Assembly: GCA_014649575.1 (NCBI GenBank)
Contig: BMTH01000013.1
Coordinates: forward strand, 124,001-188,000
DNA: 64,000 nt
Origin: Streptomyces griseoincarnatus
Lineage (GTDB): Bacteria > Actinomycetota > Actinomycetes > Streptomycetales > Streptomycetaceae
Reading direction: 5' to 3'
The notes under the pieces are model-generated. The model searched no databases. It worked only from the letters and a program-made list of their open reading frames with translations, and was not told the DNA's origin. Below, piece after piece: positions 32,434-41,704 of this stretch (its first letter is position 1; each line of letters begins with the position of its first letter). The translations under genes were made by a program, and so were the position numbers.

Positions 32434-34191
32434 ATGGCCTCGGTCACATCGCTCACCGATCTCGTCAGCAAGCAGCTCACGTCCGCCCTCTCCGCCACCC
32501 GGCCGGAGGCGTCCGCGGACCCGCTGCTGCGACGCAGCGACCGGGCGGACTTCCAGGCCAACGGGATCCTCGCGCTGGCGAAGAAGGCGAAGGCCAACCC
32601 GCGGGACCTGGCCACCGAGGTCGTCTCCCGGATCACCACCGGTGAGGTCATCAAGGACGTCGAGGTGTCCGGCCCCGGCTTCCTCAACATCACGATCGCC
32701 GACCGGGCCGTCCTCACGAACCTGGCCGCGCGGTACGCGGACGACACGGGCCGCCTCGGCGTGCCCCTCGCCGGCGACCCGGGCACCACGGTGATCGACT
32801 ACGCCCAGCCGAACGTGGCCAAGGAGATGCACGTCGGCCATCTGCGGTCCGCGGTGATCGGCGACGCCCTGCGCGGCATGCTCGACTTCACGGGCGAGAA
32901 GACGATCGGCCGGCACCACATCGGCGACTGGGGCACCCAGTTCGGCATGCTCATCCAGTACCTGATGGAGCACCCCGGCGAGCTGGCCCCGGCCTCCGAG
33001 GTCGACGGCGAGCAGGCCATGTCGAACCTCAACCGGGTCTACAAGGCCTCGCGGGCCCTCTTCGACGCCGACGAGGAGTTCAAGGAGCGGGCGCGCAAGC
33101 GGGTCGTCGCCCTGCAGTCCGGCGACAAGGAGACCCTCGAGCTGTGGCAGCAGTTCGTGGACGAGTCGAAGGTCTACTTCTACTCGGTCTTCGAGAAGCT
33201 CGACATGGAGATCCGCGACGACGAGATCGTCGGCGAGTCCGCCTACAACGAGGGCATGCCCGAGACGGCGCGGCTGCTGGAGGAGATGGGCGTCGCCGAG
33301 CGCTCCGAGGGCGCGCTGGTGGTGTTCTTCGACGACATCCGCGGCAAGGACGACCAGCCGGTCCCGCTGATCGTGCAGAAGGCCGACGGCGGCTTCGGCT
33401 ACGCGGCCTCCGACCTCACCGCGATCCGCGACCGGGTCTTCGGCCTGCGCGCCACGACCCTGCTGTACGTGGTGGACGTGCGGCAGTCGCTGCACTTCAA
33501 GATGGTCTTCGAGACCGCCCGCCGGGCCGGCTGGCTGAACGACGACGTCACCGCGCACAACATGGGCTACGGCACGGTGCTCGGCGCGGACGGCAAGCCG
33601 TTCAAGACCCGTGAGGGCGAGACGGTCCGGCTGGAGGACCTGCTGGACGAGGCCGTGCAGCGGGCCGCCGAGGTCGTCCGGGAGAAGGCGAAGGACCTCA
33701 CCGAGGAGGAGATCCAGGAGCGGGCCGCGCAGGTCGGCATCGGCGCCGTGAAGTACGCGGACCTGTCGACGTCGCCGAGCCGCGACTACAAGTTCGACCT
33801 GGACCAGATGGTCTCGCTCAACGGCGACACCTCGGTGTACCTCCAGTACGCGTACGCCCGCATCCAGTCGATCCTGCGCAAGGCCGGCGACGTACGGCCG
33901 GCCGCGCACCCGGAGCTGGAGCTGCACGAGGCCGAGCGGGCGCTCGGACTGCACCTGGACGCGTTCGGGGACACGGTGTTCGAGGCGGCGGCGGAGTACG
34001 CGCCGCACAAGCTGACGGCGTACCTGTACCAGCTGGCGTCGCTGTACACGTCGTTCTACGACAAGTGCCCGGTGCTGAAGGCGGATTCGCCTCAGCAGGT
34101 GGAGAACCGCCTGTTCCTGTGCGACCTCACGGCCCGCACGCTGACCAAGGGCATGGCCCTGCTGGGCATCAGGACGCCCGAGCGCCTCTGA
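32434..34191 (+). CDS. argS: Arginyl-tRNA synthetase
   Basis: A 585-residue class I synthetase that charges tRNA-Arg. It has the HIGH-type motif HVGH in [19 protein letters not shown], the N-terminal additional domain (residues 1-110), and the all-helical DALR anticodon-binding domain at the end (from [19 protein letters not shown]). No KMSKS is present, which is normal for many ArgRS. ATG at 32434 follows GAGGAGAACGG. Monocistronic; a terminator lies 21 bp after the stop. Confidence 0.95.
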   Translation: MASVTSLTDLVSKQLTSALSATRPEASADPLLRRSDRADFQANGILALAKKAKANPRDLATEVVSRITTGEVIKDVEVSGPGFLNITIADRAVLTNLAARYADDTGRLGVPLAGDPGTTVIDYAQPNVAKEMHVGHLRSAVIGDALRGMLDFTGEKTIGRHHIGDWGTQFGMLIQYLMEHPGELAPASEVDGEQAMSNLNRVYKASRALFDADEEFKERARKRVVALQSGDKETLELWQQFVDESKVYFYSVFEKLDMEIRDDEIVGESAYNEGMPETARLLEEMGVAERSEGALVVFFDDIRGKDDQPVPLIVQKADGGFGYAASDLTAIRDRVFGLRATTLLYVVDVRQSLHFKMVFETARRAGWLNDDVTAHNMGYGTVLGADGKPFKTREGETVRLEDLLDEAVQRAAEVVREKAKDLTEEEIQERAAQVGIGAVKYADLSTSPSRDYKFDLDQMVSLNGDTSVYLQYAYARIQSILRKAGDVRPAAHPELELHEAERALGLHLDAFGDTVFEAAAEYAPHKLTAYLYQLASLYTSFYDKCPVLKADSPQQVENRLFLCDLTARTLTKGMALLGIRTPERL

Positions 34192-34211
34192 CGCCCTGAC
34201 GCCGACGAGAC

Positions 34212-34250
34212 GCGGCCCGTCCACTCCCTCGGGGGGAGCGGACGGGCCGC
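34212..34250. terminator. Bidirectional terminator after argS
   Basis: GCGGCCCGTCC (34212-34222) pairs exactly with GGACGGGCCGC (34240-34250); the inner bases can extend the stem. It lies between argS and the convergent peptidoglycan-binding gene. Confidence 0.75.
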
Positions 34251-34261
34251 GGCGCGTGCGG

Positions 34262-34705
34262 TCAGATCGCGTTGGCCCACGTCTTGAACGCGGCCTTGGT
34301 GCCGTCGCCCGCGATGCCGTCGATCGGGCCGTTGTAGTACCCGTTGGCCTTCAGGAGACGCTGGAGCGCCGAGACCGTGCCGCCGCCGACGATGCCGTCG
34401 ATGGCGCCGGTGTAACCCCAGTACTTCTTCAGGCAGCGCTGGAACGCCTTCCAGCTGTTGGTGCCCAACTGGCCGTCGATGGCTCCCGTGTACCCGTGGT
34501 ACGTCTTCAGCCAGCGCTGCACGTTCTTGGCCTGGGCGGAGCTCAGCCCCAGGTTGACCACTGCGAGCGTGCCCGCATCCGCGGTCACCACCCGCTCCTG
34601 GGCCGTCGCGGGAGCCGCCATGGCCGTGCCCGCGGTCGCCAGGCCGCCGGCGGCGATCCCGATGGCGGTGGTGACACTGACGAGCGTCTTCATCAGAACG
34701 CGCAT
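34262..34705 (-). CDS. Secreted protein with two peptidoglycan-binding domains
   Basis: A 147-residue protein. The N-terminal signal (LVSVTTAIGIAAGGLATAG ... AMA) is cut near residue 31. Two PG_binding_1 units follow, AKNVQRWLKTYHGYTGAIDG with LGTNSWKAFQRCLKK, and WGYTGAIDGIVGGGTVSALQ with a third half-unit LLKANGYYNGPIDGIAGDGT. No catalytic domain, so it should bind wall peptidoglycan without cutting it. ATG at 34705 has GGAGGG seven bases upstream. It is divergent from a membrane HTH protein that carries the same kind of domain. Confidence 0.85.
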   Translation of the reverse strand: MRVLMKTLVSVTTAIGIAAGGLATAGTAMAAPATAQERVVTADAGTLAVVNLGLSSAQAKNVQRWLKTYHGYTGAIDGQLGTNSWKAFQRCLKKYWGYTGAIDGIVGGGTVSALQRLLKANGYYNGPIDGIAGDGTKAAFKTWANAI

Positions 34706-35023
34706 TCCGTTTCCCTCCGTCGAGGTGCGATGGGCGGAACCGGTCGCGGCCGGCTCCGCATCGAGACTGCTGGGCCGACACGACGCCTCGCCACAGTTGA
34801 CGCAGAAGTGACGGGCGTCCGGGACGTCCCGGCCGCTGAGCTGCTGGGACGTCGTTCGCGACGGCGGTCTCACGGGACGCCCGACGGCCGGATCCCGTAC
34901 CCGGGGGCGCGCCGGGCTCCCGTTCGGGCGGCGGTGGTTGGTGCAGAATGACGCCCGGGCACGGGTGACCGCCTGGCCCACGGGGGTCCGGGATCGGCGA
35001 TCCCGAACGCGAACGGGGGACTC
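34706..35023. other. Divergent promoter region
   Basis: 318 bp between the secreted peptidoglycan-binding gene and the HTH-membrane-PG-binding gene. It must hold both promoters. GGGGGACTC lies just before the start at 35024. No clear large palindrome or small gene was seen. Confidence 0.5.
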
Positions 35024-35827
35024 ATGTCGCGTTGGAAAGAGCTGCCCGCAGAACTGCATCCACAGGTACGGGACCTGATCGTGCGCCTGCGCCGGCTGAA
35101 GGACCGCAGCGAGTACAGCACCCGTCAGGTGGCCGCGAGAACCGGCTACAGCGCGAGGTCGTGGGAGCGCTACCTCGGCGGGCGGTCGTTACCGCCCCGG
35201 GAGGCGGTCGAGGCGCTGGCGCGGGTGTGCGGCGGCGATCCGAGCAGTCTGCTGGTGCTGCACGAGATGGCGTCGGACCGCTGGGGGGAGACACACGGAG
35301 GCTCCCCGTCCACATCTCCGCCGACCACGGACCAGGAGCCGCCCGCGCCCGTGACACCGTGGCCGTACGGGCGCGCGATGCGTGTGGCGCTCACGGCGGG
35401 TGTGACGGCCCTGGTGCTGTCCGTCTCGGCGGTGCTCGTCCTCGCCGCCGAACTGGCCGAGGCGCGGGAGGCCGCCAGGGCCGCCCGTGCCGACACCGTC
35501 GCCGCGGCCGGAGCGACGGCGCCGGATCCGGCGGCCGTGCTGCCGTCGCTCCACACCTGCAGGCTCGCGCGGACCGACGGCCGCTGGTACGCGGGGCACA
35601 GCCGCACCCTGCGGGCCGTCGCCACCTACGGTCACGCGGGACCTGTGGTGATCGAGGCGCAGTGCCTGCTGCGCCGGGCGGGAGCGTCGCCGGGGGACGT
35701 CGACGGAATCTTCGGCCCCCTGACCCGGCGCGCGGTCCGGCGGTTCCAGGACCGGGAAGGGCTGACCGTGGACGGTGCCGTCGGTCCGGACACCTGGCGG
35801 GCCCTGCGGACGTGGGGGGCGACGTGA
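35024..35827 (+). CDS. HTH protein with one membrane helix and extracytoplasmic peptidoglycan-binding domain
   Basis: A 267-residue protein. Residues 20-75 form a helix-turn-helix (YSTRQVAARTGYSARSWERY, then LGGRSLPPREAVEALARVCG). A Pro-rich linker leads to one membrane helix (MRVALTAGVTALVLSVSAVL, about 118-140). The C-terminal part (about 200-265) is a PG_binding_1 domain: AQCLLRRAGASPGDVDGIFG, then LTRRAVRRFQDREGLTVDGA. This puts DNA binding inside and wall binding outside in one chain, as for a one-component membrane sensor. ATG at 35024. It overlaps the next gene (GTGA), which has the same plan. Confidence 0.85.
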   Translation: MSRWKELPAELHPQVRDLIVRLRRLKDRSEYSTRQVAARTGYSARSWERYLGGRSLPPREAVEALARVCGGDPSSLLVLHEMASDRWGETHGGSPSTSPPTTDQEPPAPVTPWPYGRAMRVALTAGVTALVLSVSAVLVLAAELAEAREAARAARADTVAAAGATAPDPAAVLPSLHTCRLARTDGRWYAGHSRTLRAVATYGHAGPVVIEAQCLLRRAGASPGDVDGIFGPLTRRAVRRFQDREGLTVDGAVGPDTWRALRTWGAT

Positions 35828-36864
35828 CCACCGCTCACACCCGGCTGACCACGGAGCTGCGCGCGCTGAGGGCACGTACGGGCCTCAGCTTGGCGGCACT
35901 GGCGAAGACCACCGCGTACAGCAAGTCGACCTGGGAGCGGTACGTCAACGGCAAGGCACTGCCGCCCCGGCAGGCGGTCCGTGAGCTGTGCCGGACCGCC
36001 GGCGAGCCGGAGGAACGGCTGCTGGCGCTGTGGGACCTCGCCCAGGCGGAGTGGAAGGGGAGGGCGGCGGTGGTCGCGCCCGCTGTCCCCGCTCCGGCGC
36101 AGCCGCCGCCCGTCGCGCCGGAACCGCCCGCGACATCCCGCTGGTCGCCGGGAAGTCCGGTCAAGCTGCTCCTGGTGCTGACCTCGGCGTACGTGGTGCT
36201 CGCCGCGGGCGTCGCGCTGGCGTTGCTCCTGGCGCCCCTGCGCGGCACCGCTCCCGGTGAGCCGCTGTCGGCGACCCACTCGGGCACCTCGTACGTCGTC
36301 GCGCCTCGCTGCCACGGCGCCTCGTGCGAGGGAGAGGACCCGGTCCGCATGGCCTGCGCCGTCGTCCCCGAGACGGTCTCCACGTACCGCACGGGCACCG
36401 GCGCGCTGGTGGAGGTGCGGTACAGCGAGGCGTGTGCGGCGGCCTGGGCCAGGATGTGGGGCGCGCGCATCGGGGACCGGGTGGACGTCACCGCGGGCGG
36501 CCCGGCCCGGGATGTGCGGATCGTGGACAGCGCCGACGCGGAGGCCTACGTCTACACCGAGATGACGCGGGCGCGGCCGGGCAGCGTCGTCCGCTCCTGT
36601 TTCCGGCCCGCGGGCGGCGGCGCGCACGAGTGCTTCGACGCCCCGGTCCGGCCGGACACGGTGCGGGCCGATCAGGCGTCCCGCGGCGTCACCCGGCCGC
36701 GCCCGCCGCTCAGCCACCCCGGCGCCACCCCGGCGCAGGCGGCCCGGGCGACTCAGACGATCCTGATGTCCCTCAGGCCGGAACAGCGGGCGGTCACGCC
36801 CGTTCGCGCAGCGCCGCACCCAGTCTCCGCAGCCCCTCCGCGATCTCTCCCGGCGTCTGCGTGA
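35824..36864 (+). CDS. HTH protein with one membrane helix and DUF2690 domain
   Basis: A 346-residue protein from a GTG that overlaps the previous stop. Residues 15-70 are a helix-turn-helix (LSLAALAKTTAYSKSTWERY, VNGKALPPRQAVRELC) closely related to that of the gene before. A Pro-rich linker, one membrane helix (VKLLLVLTSAYVVLAAGVAL, about 115-138) and an outer domain of the DUF2690 type follow (CHGASCEGEDPVRMACA, VEVRYSEACAAAWARMW). The last 60 residues look disordered. Its 3' end overlaps the convergent aminotransferase gene by 71 bp. Function unknown; probably works with the neighbour in envelope sensing. Confidence 0.85.
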   Translation: MTTAHTRLTTELRALRARTGLSLAALAKTTAYSKSTWERYVNGKALPPRQAVRELCRTAGEPEERLLALWDLAQAEWKGRAAVVAPAVPAPAQPPPVAPEPPATSRWSPGSPVKLLLVLTSAYVVLAAGVALALLLAPLRGTAPGEPLSATHSGTSYVVAPRCHGASCEGEDPVRMACAVVPETVSTYRTGTGALVEVRYSEACAAAWARMWGARIGDRVDVTAGGPARDVRIVDSADAEAYVYTEMTRARPGSVVRSCFRPAGGGAHECFDAPVRPDTVRADQASRGVTRPRPPLSHPGATPAQAARATQTILMSLRPEQRAVTPVRAAPHPVSAAPPRSLPASA

Positions 36865-38008
36865 CGAAACACAGGCGGAGGGTGGAGCGGTCGGGTTCGC
36901 CCGCGTGGAAGGGGGCGCCGGGGACGTACGCCACGTCGTGCCGGACCACCTCGGGCAGCAGGGCCGTGGTGTCGTACGAGGACGGCAGCCGCACCCAGAG
37001 GAACATGCCGCCCTCGGGACGCGACCAGGCCGAGCCGGCGGGGAGCGCGCCCGGGAGGCCGGCCAGCATGGCGTCCCGGCGCTCGCCGTAGACGCCCGCC
37101 ACGCGGCGGACGTGGGCGTCCAGGTCGCGGTCGGCGAGATAGCGGGCGGCGGCGAGCTGGTTGACGGTCGGGGTGTGCAGGTCGGCGGCCTGCTTGGCGA
37201 CGGCACAGGCGCGGCGGATCCCCTCCGGCGCGCGCAGCCAGCCCAGCCTCAGCCCGGGCGCCATGATCTTGGAGAGGCTGCCCAGCAGCACCGTGCGGTC
37301 CTCCGCGCCCGGGTGGGCGGCGATCCACGGCACCCGCTCCCCCTCGTACCGCAGTTCGCCGTACGGGTCGTCCTCGACGATCCACAGTCCGCGCCGCGCG
37401 GCGACCTCGGCGACGGCGGCCCGGCGGGCGGCGGGGAGGGTGCGGCCGGTGGGGTTCTGGAACGTCGGCACGGTGTAGAGCAGCTTGGGCCGCTCGCGGA
37501 CCACCAGTTCCTCCAACGCCTCCGGGTCCAGCCCGTGTTCGTCGCCGGGCACCGCGACGATCCGCGCCCCGGCGAGGCCGAAGGACTGAAGCGCCGCGAG
37601 ATAACAGGGGTCTTCGACCAGCACCGTGTCACCGGGTTCGAGCAGCGCCGTGGCGAGGAGGGACAGCGCCTGCTGGGAGCCGGTGGTGACGAGCAGATCG
37701 TCCGGCGCGGTCACCAGCCCGCGCGCGCAGGCGCGTTCGGCGAGCGCGGCCCGCAGCACCGGTTCGCCCTCGGTCGTCGAGTACTGCAACGCCCGGGCCG
37801 GCATCTCGGCGAACACCGCGCGGTACGCCTCCGCGATGCCGTCCGCGTCGAACAGCTCCGGCGCCGGAAGACCGCCCGCGAAGTTGATCACCTCGGGCCG
37901 GGCGGTGACCGCCAGTATGTCCCGTACGGGCGAGCCGCCGACCGCCGAGGCCCGCGCGGCGAGCCTCGGGGTGGGTGCGGGGGCGACGGGCGGCTCGGTG
38001 ACGGTCAT
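36794..38008 (-). CDS. PLP-dependent aminotransferase (class I/II, LysN-like)
   Basis: A 404-residue fold-type I aminotransferase: INFAGGLPAPELFD at the start, TTGSQQALSLLATALLEPGD, TVPTFQNPTGRTL, DDPYGELRYEG and the PLP lysine in LGSLSKIMAPGLRLGW. The pattern is that of 2-aminoadipate aminotransferase-like enzymes with broad amino acid specificity; the real substrate cannot be told. No GntR domain, so it is an enzyme rather than a MocR regulator. Starts ATG at 38008. Its end lies inside the 3' end of the convergent DUF2690 gene. Confidence 0.85.
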   Translation of the reverse strand: MTVTEPPVAPAPTPRLAARASAVGGSPVRDILAVTARPEVINFAGGLPAPELFDADGIAEAYRAVFAEMPARALQYSTTEGEPVLRAALAERACARGLVTAPDDLLVTTGSQQALSLLATALLEPGDTVLVEDPCYLAALQSFGLAGARIVAVPGDEHGLDPEALEELVVRERPKLLYTVPTFQNPTGRTLPAARRAAVAEVAARRGLWIVEDDPYGELRYEGERVPWIAAHPGAEDRTVLLGSLSKIMAPGLRLGWLRAPEGIRRACAVAKQAADLHTPTVNQLAAARYLADRDLDAHVRRVAGVYGERRDAMLAGLPGALPAGSAWSRPEGGMFLWVRLPSSYDTTALLPEVVRHDVAYVPGAPFHAGEPDRSTLRLCFVTQTPGEIAEGLRRLGAALRERA

Positions 38009-38107
38009 GGCACGGCTCCTGGGACTGGGTGACGGAACGTCCCCGCAGCCTAGAAAACCGCCTGCCTTCTACACGCGCCTTTCCGGAATCCGGACACCCC
38101 CACGGGT

Positions 38108-39544
38108 TCAGTCCAGTTTCGTCGTCCCCTCCGGCACCCAGCCGTCGCCGCCGATCGGGAACTCGTACGCCGGGCGGCCCTCGTTGCCGCTGGTGCGGAA
38201 GGGCCGGCCCTCGTCGTCGACGGTGAGCGTGCCGCTGCGGTCGCCGCTGGACCACTTCAGCTCCAAGTACCAGTCGACGTCGTACGCGGAGACGGAGGCG
38301 GTGATGTAGTACACCTCCGGGTCGGACTCGCTGACCTTGAACGGGAAGTCGTCGTTGCCCGGTTCGGGGGCCAGGGACGGCCGCGCCGAGTCCAGGGAGA
38401 CGGCGAACGCCCGGGTCTGCACGCCGCCTCCGCAGCCCACGCCCGGGTAGGCCATGGCGTAGTCGTTCCAGGCGAGCGGCGCCCGCTTGCCCGCCACCCG
38501 CACGGTGAGGCCGTCGACGACCACGGTCTCGGCGCCGGTGCCCTGCACGGTGAGCCGCAGGTACTGCTGCCCCGAGGACACCGCGTCGTGCGCCGCCACC
38601 CAGGCCGCTGCGCCCTCCTCCAGCGGCGGCGGTTTCATCCCGCTCGCCGGCTTGTCGGCCAGGTACCGCTGCGAGCAGGGGCTCTCCCACGCGTACGGGT
38701 CCGCCTGCACCGTGACCGGCACGCCGCTCTTCCGCCCCTCGCCGTCCGGGGCGCCGGCGGGCGCGGACCCGGCCGGCGTCCTGGCCGGACTCTTCTCCTC
38801 GGCCGGGGAGGACGGGGAGGCGCCGGCGGAGGACGACGGCGAGGAGGACGCGGAGGCGCTCTCCTCCCCGGTCACCCCGGCCGCGCCGACCGGGCGGTGC
38901 CCTCCGCCGTCGCCGTCACCGCCCGAGCCGCCACCGCCCGGCAGCCCGACGGCGAGGGCGACCCCGGCGACCACGGCGGCGACCGCGATGCCCGCGAGGA
39001 CGGCGGTACGGGTACGGCGGCGGGCGGGGGCGGGAGTCGCCGTGTCGGGGGCGTCGGCGTGCGTGGGGGGACTCGACGGCGCCCCCGCTCCGGAGGGGCT
39101 GGTATTCGTTGGGCCAACCGGGGCGGCGGAGGGTGAGTCGACCGACGGCGTATCGGCCCGCGGCCCGTCCGCCGAGGGCGCGTCGGCCGGGGACGCCTCC
39201 GCCGGAGGCGCGGCCTCGGAAGCCACCTCTGCAGATCGCGTACCCGAACCCGCCTGCTGCGAAGGCGTCTCGGCGACAGCCGCCCCCTTCCGCCCCCGCA
39301 CCGCGTCCGCCAGCACCCACCGCCGGTGCAGCTCGACGAGTTCCTCGGGCCGCGCCTTGCACAGCCGGGCCAGCCGCTCGACCGGGGCGTAGTCGGCCGG
39401 CACCGCGTCCCCGTTGCAGTACCGGTGCAGGGTCGACGTACTCATGTGGAGCCGCTTGGCGAGCACCCCGTAGCTGAGCCCCGACCGGTCCTTCAACTCC
39501 CGCAGCAGCGCGGCGAAATCCGCCGAGGCCGTCTGTTCCGACAC
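38108..39544 (-). CDS. HTH protein with one membrane helix and large extracytoplasmic domain
   Basis: A 478-residue protein. Residues 8-70 are a helix-turn-helix (LSYGVLAKRLHMSTSTLHRY, CNGDAVPADYAPVERLARLC), related to the two HTH proteins upstream. A 110-residue Ala/Pro/Ser/Asp-rich linker leads to one membrane helix (TAVLAGIAVAAVVAGVALAV), then a Ser-rich spacer and an outer domain of about 200 residues with three cysteines (WESPCSQRYLADKP; YPGVGCGGGVQTRAF) and beta-strand character. GTG at 39544 has GGAGGA three bases upstream. No known domain recognised outside. Divergent from a DUF4232 lipoprotein gene. Confidence 0.8.
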   Translation of the reverse strand: MSEQTASADFAALLRELKDRSGLSYGVLAKRLHMSTSTLHRYCNGDAVPADYAPVERLARLCKARPEELVELHRRWVLADAVRGRKGAAVAETPSQQAGSGTRSAEVASEAAPPAEASPADAPSADGPRADTPSVDSPSAAPVGPTNTSPSGAGAPSSPPTHADAPDTATPAPARRRTRTAVLAGIAVAAVVAGVALAVGLPGGGGSGGDGDGGGHRPVGAAGVTGEESASASSSPSSSAGASPSSPAEEKSPARTPAGSAPAGAPDGEGRKSGVPVTVQADPYAWESPCSQRYLADKPASGMKPPPLEEGAAAWVAAHDAVSSGQQYLRLTVQGTGAETVVVDGLTVRVAGKRAPLAWNDYAMAYPGVGCGGGVQTRAFAVSLDSARPSLAPEPGNDDFPFKVSESDPEVYYITASVSAYDVDWYLELKWSSGDRSGTLTVDDEGRPFRTSGNEGRPAYEFPIGGDGWVPEGTTKLD

Positions 39545-39757
39545 CGTTCCTCCACTCCCCCGTGTCCCGTTCCACCGTTCCAGGGGACGGCCGTTCCCCC
39601 AGGTCGGAGCGGTATGAGCGTTCCAGCGTCCCGGAAAGCCCGTCGGTGGTGGCGGCCGGGACGGGTCACACCGCACGCTCTGGTCATCCAAGCACGCCGC
39701 TCCCGCCGACCGGTCGAGCGGCTGCGCCAAGTCCCTTCCGATGACAAGGAATCCGCC

Positions 39758-40504
39758 ATGCGCACCTCTCGCCTTCAGCTGCTCGCCGCCGCCGGTGTCA
39801 CCGTCGCCTCGCTCGCCCTGACCGCCTGCCAGGACGGCACCGGCACCCGCGACGAGGGCGCGTCCGCCTCGCAGCCCGTCGCGTCGACGCCCTCGGACGC
39901 CTCCTCGCAGGCGCCGGAGGAGTCCGCCTCGGGCGGCGGCGGGAACGGCTCCACCGCGAACGGCTCCACCGGGTCCGGCGGTGACACGGCCGGCTCCGGC
40001 GAGAGCGGCAGCGGCAGTAAGGGGTCCTCGGCCGGCAAGGGCTCCGCCCCGGGCGGGTCCGACGACGCCCCTGCGACGTTCAACCCCTGCAACGGCTCGA
40101 ACACCTCCGTCAGCGCCGCGCCGGTCTCCCGCCCGGTGAACCACATGCTGATCACGGTGAAGAACACCGGCTCGAAGAACTGCGACCTGACCTACTACCC
40201 GGTGCTGCGGTTCGACGAGATGCAGTGGGTGCCGCAGCCGGTCGAGGAGTCCAAGCCGCAGGCCGTGGTCACCCTGGCGCCGGGCGAGTCGGCGTACGCG
40301 GGCGTGCTGCTGTCGGCGGCCGACGGCAGCGGCTCGGGCGGCGCCACCGGCAAGAAGCTCACCGTCGGCTTCCAGGGCCGCACGCCGAACAGCGACGGCG
40401 GCCCCACCGCGATCCCGTCCCTGCCGGCCGCGGGCGTGTACTACGACAGCAGCCTGACGGTGACGTACTGGCAGTCCTCGGCGGACGACGCGCTCACCTA
40501 CTGA
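39758..40504 (+). CDS. DUF4232 lipoprotein
   Basis: A 248-residue lipoprotein. The signal peptide ends in the lipobox LTAC (Cys24). A Ser/Gly/Ala-rich linker (about 25-105) is followed by a DUF4232 domain with paired cysteines (FNPCNGSN and GSKNCDLTYYPVLRF) and an immunoglobulin-like strand pattern (HMLITVKNTGSKNC; VVTLAPGESAYAGVLL). The ATG at 39758 has AAGGA seven bases upstream. Divergent from the HTH-membrane protein gene (213 bp), which might control it. Function unknown. Confidence 0.85.
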   Translation: MRTSRLQLLAAAGVTVASLALTACQDGTGTRDEGASASQPVASTPSDASSQAPEESASGGGGNGSTANGSTGSGGDTAGSGESGSGSKGSSAGKGSAPGGSDDAPATFNPCNGSNTSVSAAPVSRPVNHMLITVKNTGSKNCDLTYYPVLRFDEMQWVPQPVEESKPQAVVTLAPGESAYAGVLLSAADGSGSGGATGKKLTVGFQGRTPNSDGGPTAIPSLPAAGVYYDSSLTVTYWQSSADDALTY

Positions 40505-40514
40505 GCGGCTGCCG

Positions 40515-41516
40515 TCACCGGGCGGAGTTCAGCTGCTGGGCCACCTCGGTGGCCCAGTAGGTGAGGATGCTGCGCGCGCCGGCGCGGCGGATGCCGGTGA
40601 GGGACTCGAGGATCGCCTTGTCGCGGTCGATCCAGCCCTTCTCGGCGGCGGCCTCGATCATCGCGTACTCGCCGGAGATCTGGTACGCCACGACGGGCAC
40701 GTCCACCGCGTCCGCGACCTTGGCGAGGACGTCGAGGTAGGGGCCGGCCGGCTTGACCATGACCATGTCGGCGCCCTCCTCCAGGTCGAGCTCCAGCTCG
40801 CGCATCGACTCGCGGAGGTTGGCCGGGTCCTGCTGGTAGGTGCGGCGGTCGCCCTGGAGGGAGGAGCCGACGGCCTCCCGGAAGGGACCGTAGAAGGCGG
40901 AGGCGTACTTCGCGGTGTACGCGAGGATCGCGACGTCGTCGCGGCCGATCTGGTCGAGGGCGTCGCGGATGACGCCGATCTGCCCGTCCATCATCCCGCT
41001 CGGGCCGACCACATGGGCGCCCGCGTCGGCCTGGACCTGCGCCATCTCGGCGTACCGCTCGAGGGTGGCGTCGTTGTCGACGCGGCCCCGCTCGTCGAGG
41101 ACGCCGCAGTGGCCGTGGTCGGTGAACTCGTCGAGGCACAGGTCGGACATGACGAGCAGGTCGTCGCCGACCTCGGCGCGGACGTCGCGCAGGGCGACCT
41201 GGAGGATGCCGTCCGGGTCGGTGCCCGCGGTGCCGGCGCCGTCCTTCTTCGACTCCTCCGGCACGCCGAACAGCATGATCCCGGAGATGCCGGCGGCCAC
41301 GGCCTCGGCGGCGGCCTTCTTCAGGCTGTCGCGGGTGTGCTGCACGACGCCCGGCATCGACGAGATCGGCACCGGCTCCGCGACGCCCTCGCGCACGAAG
41401 GCCGGGAGGATGAAGTCGGCGGGGTGCAGGCGGGTCTCGGCGACCATGCGCCGCATCACCGGGGAGGTGCGCAGACGCCGCGGGCGCGTGCCGGGGAAGG
41501 ATCCGTACGTCGTCAT
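40515..41516 (-). CDS. hemB: Porphobilinogen synthase (delta-aminolevulinate dehydratase)
   Basis: A 333-residue enzyme that joins two 5-aminolevulinate molecules into porphobilinogen for heme and other tetrapyrroles. The two active-site lysines are in [12 protein letters not shown] (Lys203) and [10 protein letters not shown] (Lys255). The metal-site loop reads [14 protein letters not shown]: Cys127, Asp129 and Cys137, where zinc enzymes have three Cys and magnesium types have Asp/other residues, so the site is mixed. ATG at 41516 with AGGTGGT upstream. It lies 10.8 kb from rex-hemACD, in the same orientation. Confidence 0.95.
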   Translation of the reverse strand: MTTYGSFPGTRPRRLRTSPVMRRMVAETRLHPADFILPAFVREGVAEPVPISSMPGVVQHTRDSLKKAAAEAVAAGISGIMLFGVPEESKKDGAGTAGTDPDGILQVALRDVRAEVGDDLLVMSDLCLDEFTDHGHCGVLDERGRVDNDATLERYAEMAQVQADAGAHVVGPSGMMDGQIGVIRDALDQIGRDDVAILAYTAKYASAFYGPFREAVGSSLQGDRRTYQQDPANLRESMRELELDLEEGADMVMVKPAGPYLDVLAKVADAVDVPVVAYQISGEYAMIEAAAEKGWIDRDKAILESLTGIRRAGARSILTYWATEVAQQLNSAR

Positions 41517-41704
41517 ACCACCTACGCTACGCCCGCCCCGCCCGTGCCTTTGCCGACGCACAGTCGGCGCGGACGACGCAGTGGCCGCGCCCGCCTGCGG
41601 CGACCTCACCCGCACCCCCTGAGCCGGCGCGGGACCCGTCGGATACGGTGCTCGTCTTCCGCGGACGTACTCCGCGGCCGTACGACAGAGGGGGCACCGG
41701 ACCC

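Noticed and set aside
30412-34224. Minus-strand frame open for about 1270 codons, running through argS on the opposite strand
   Set aside because: Only the first part (to 32178) is lysS. The rest is the antisense of argS, open because of GC-rich third positions, and has no protein-like features.
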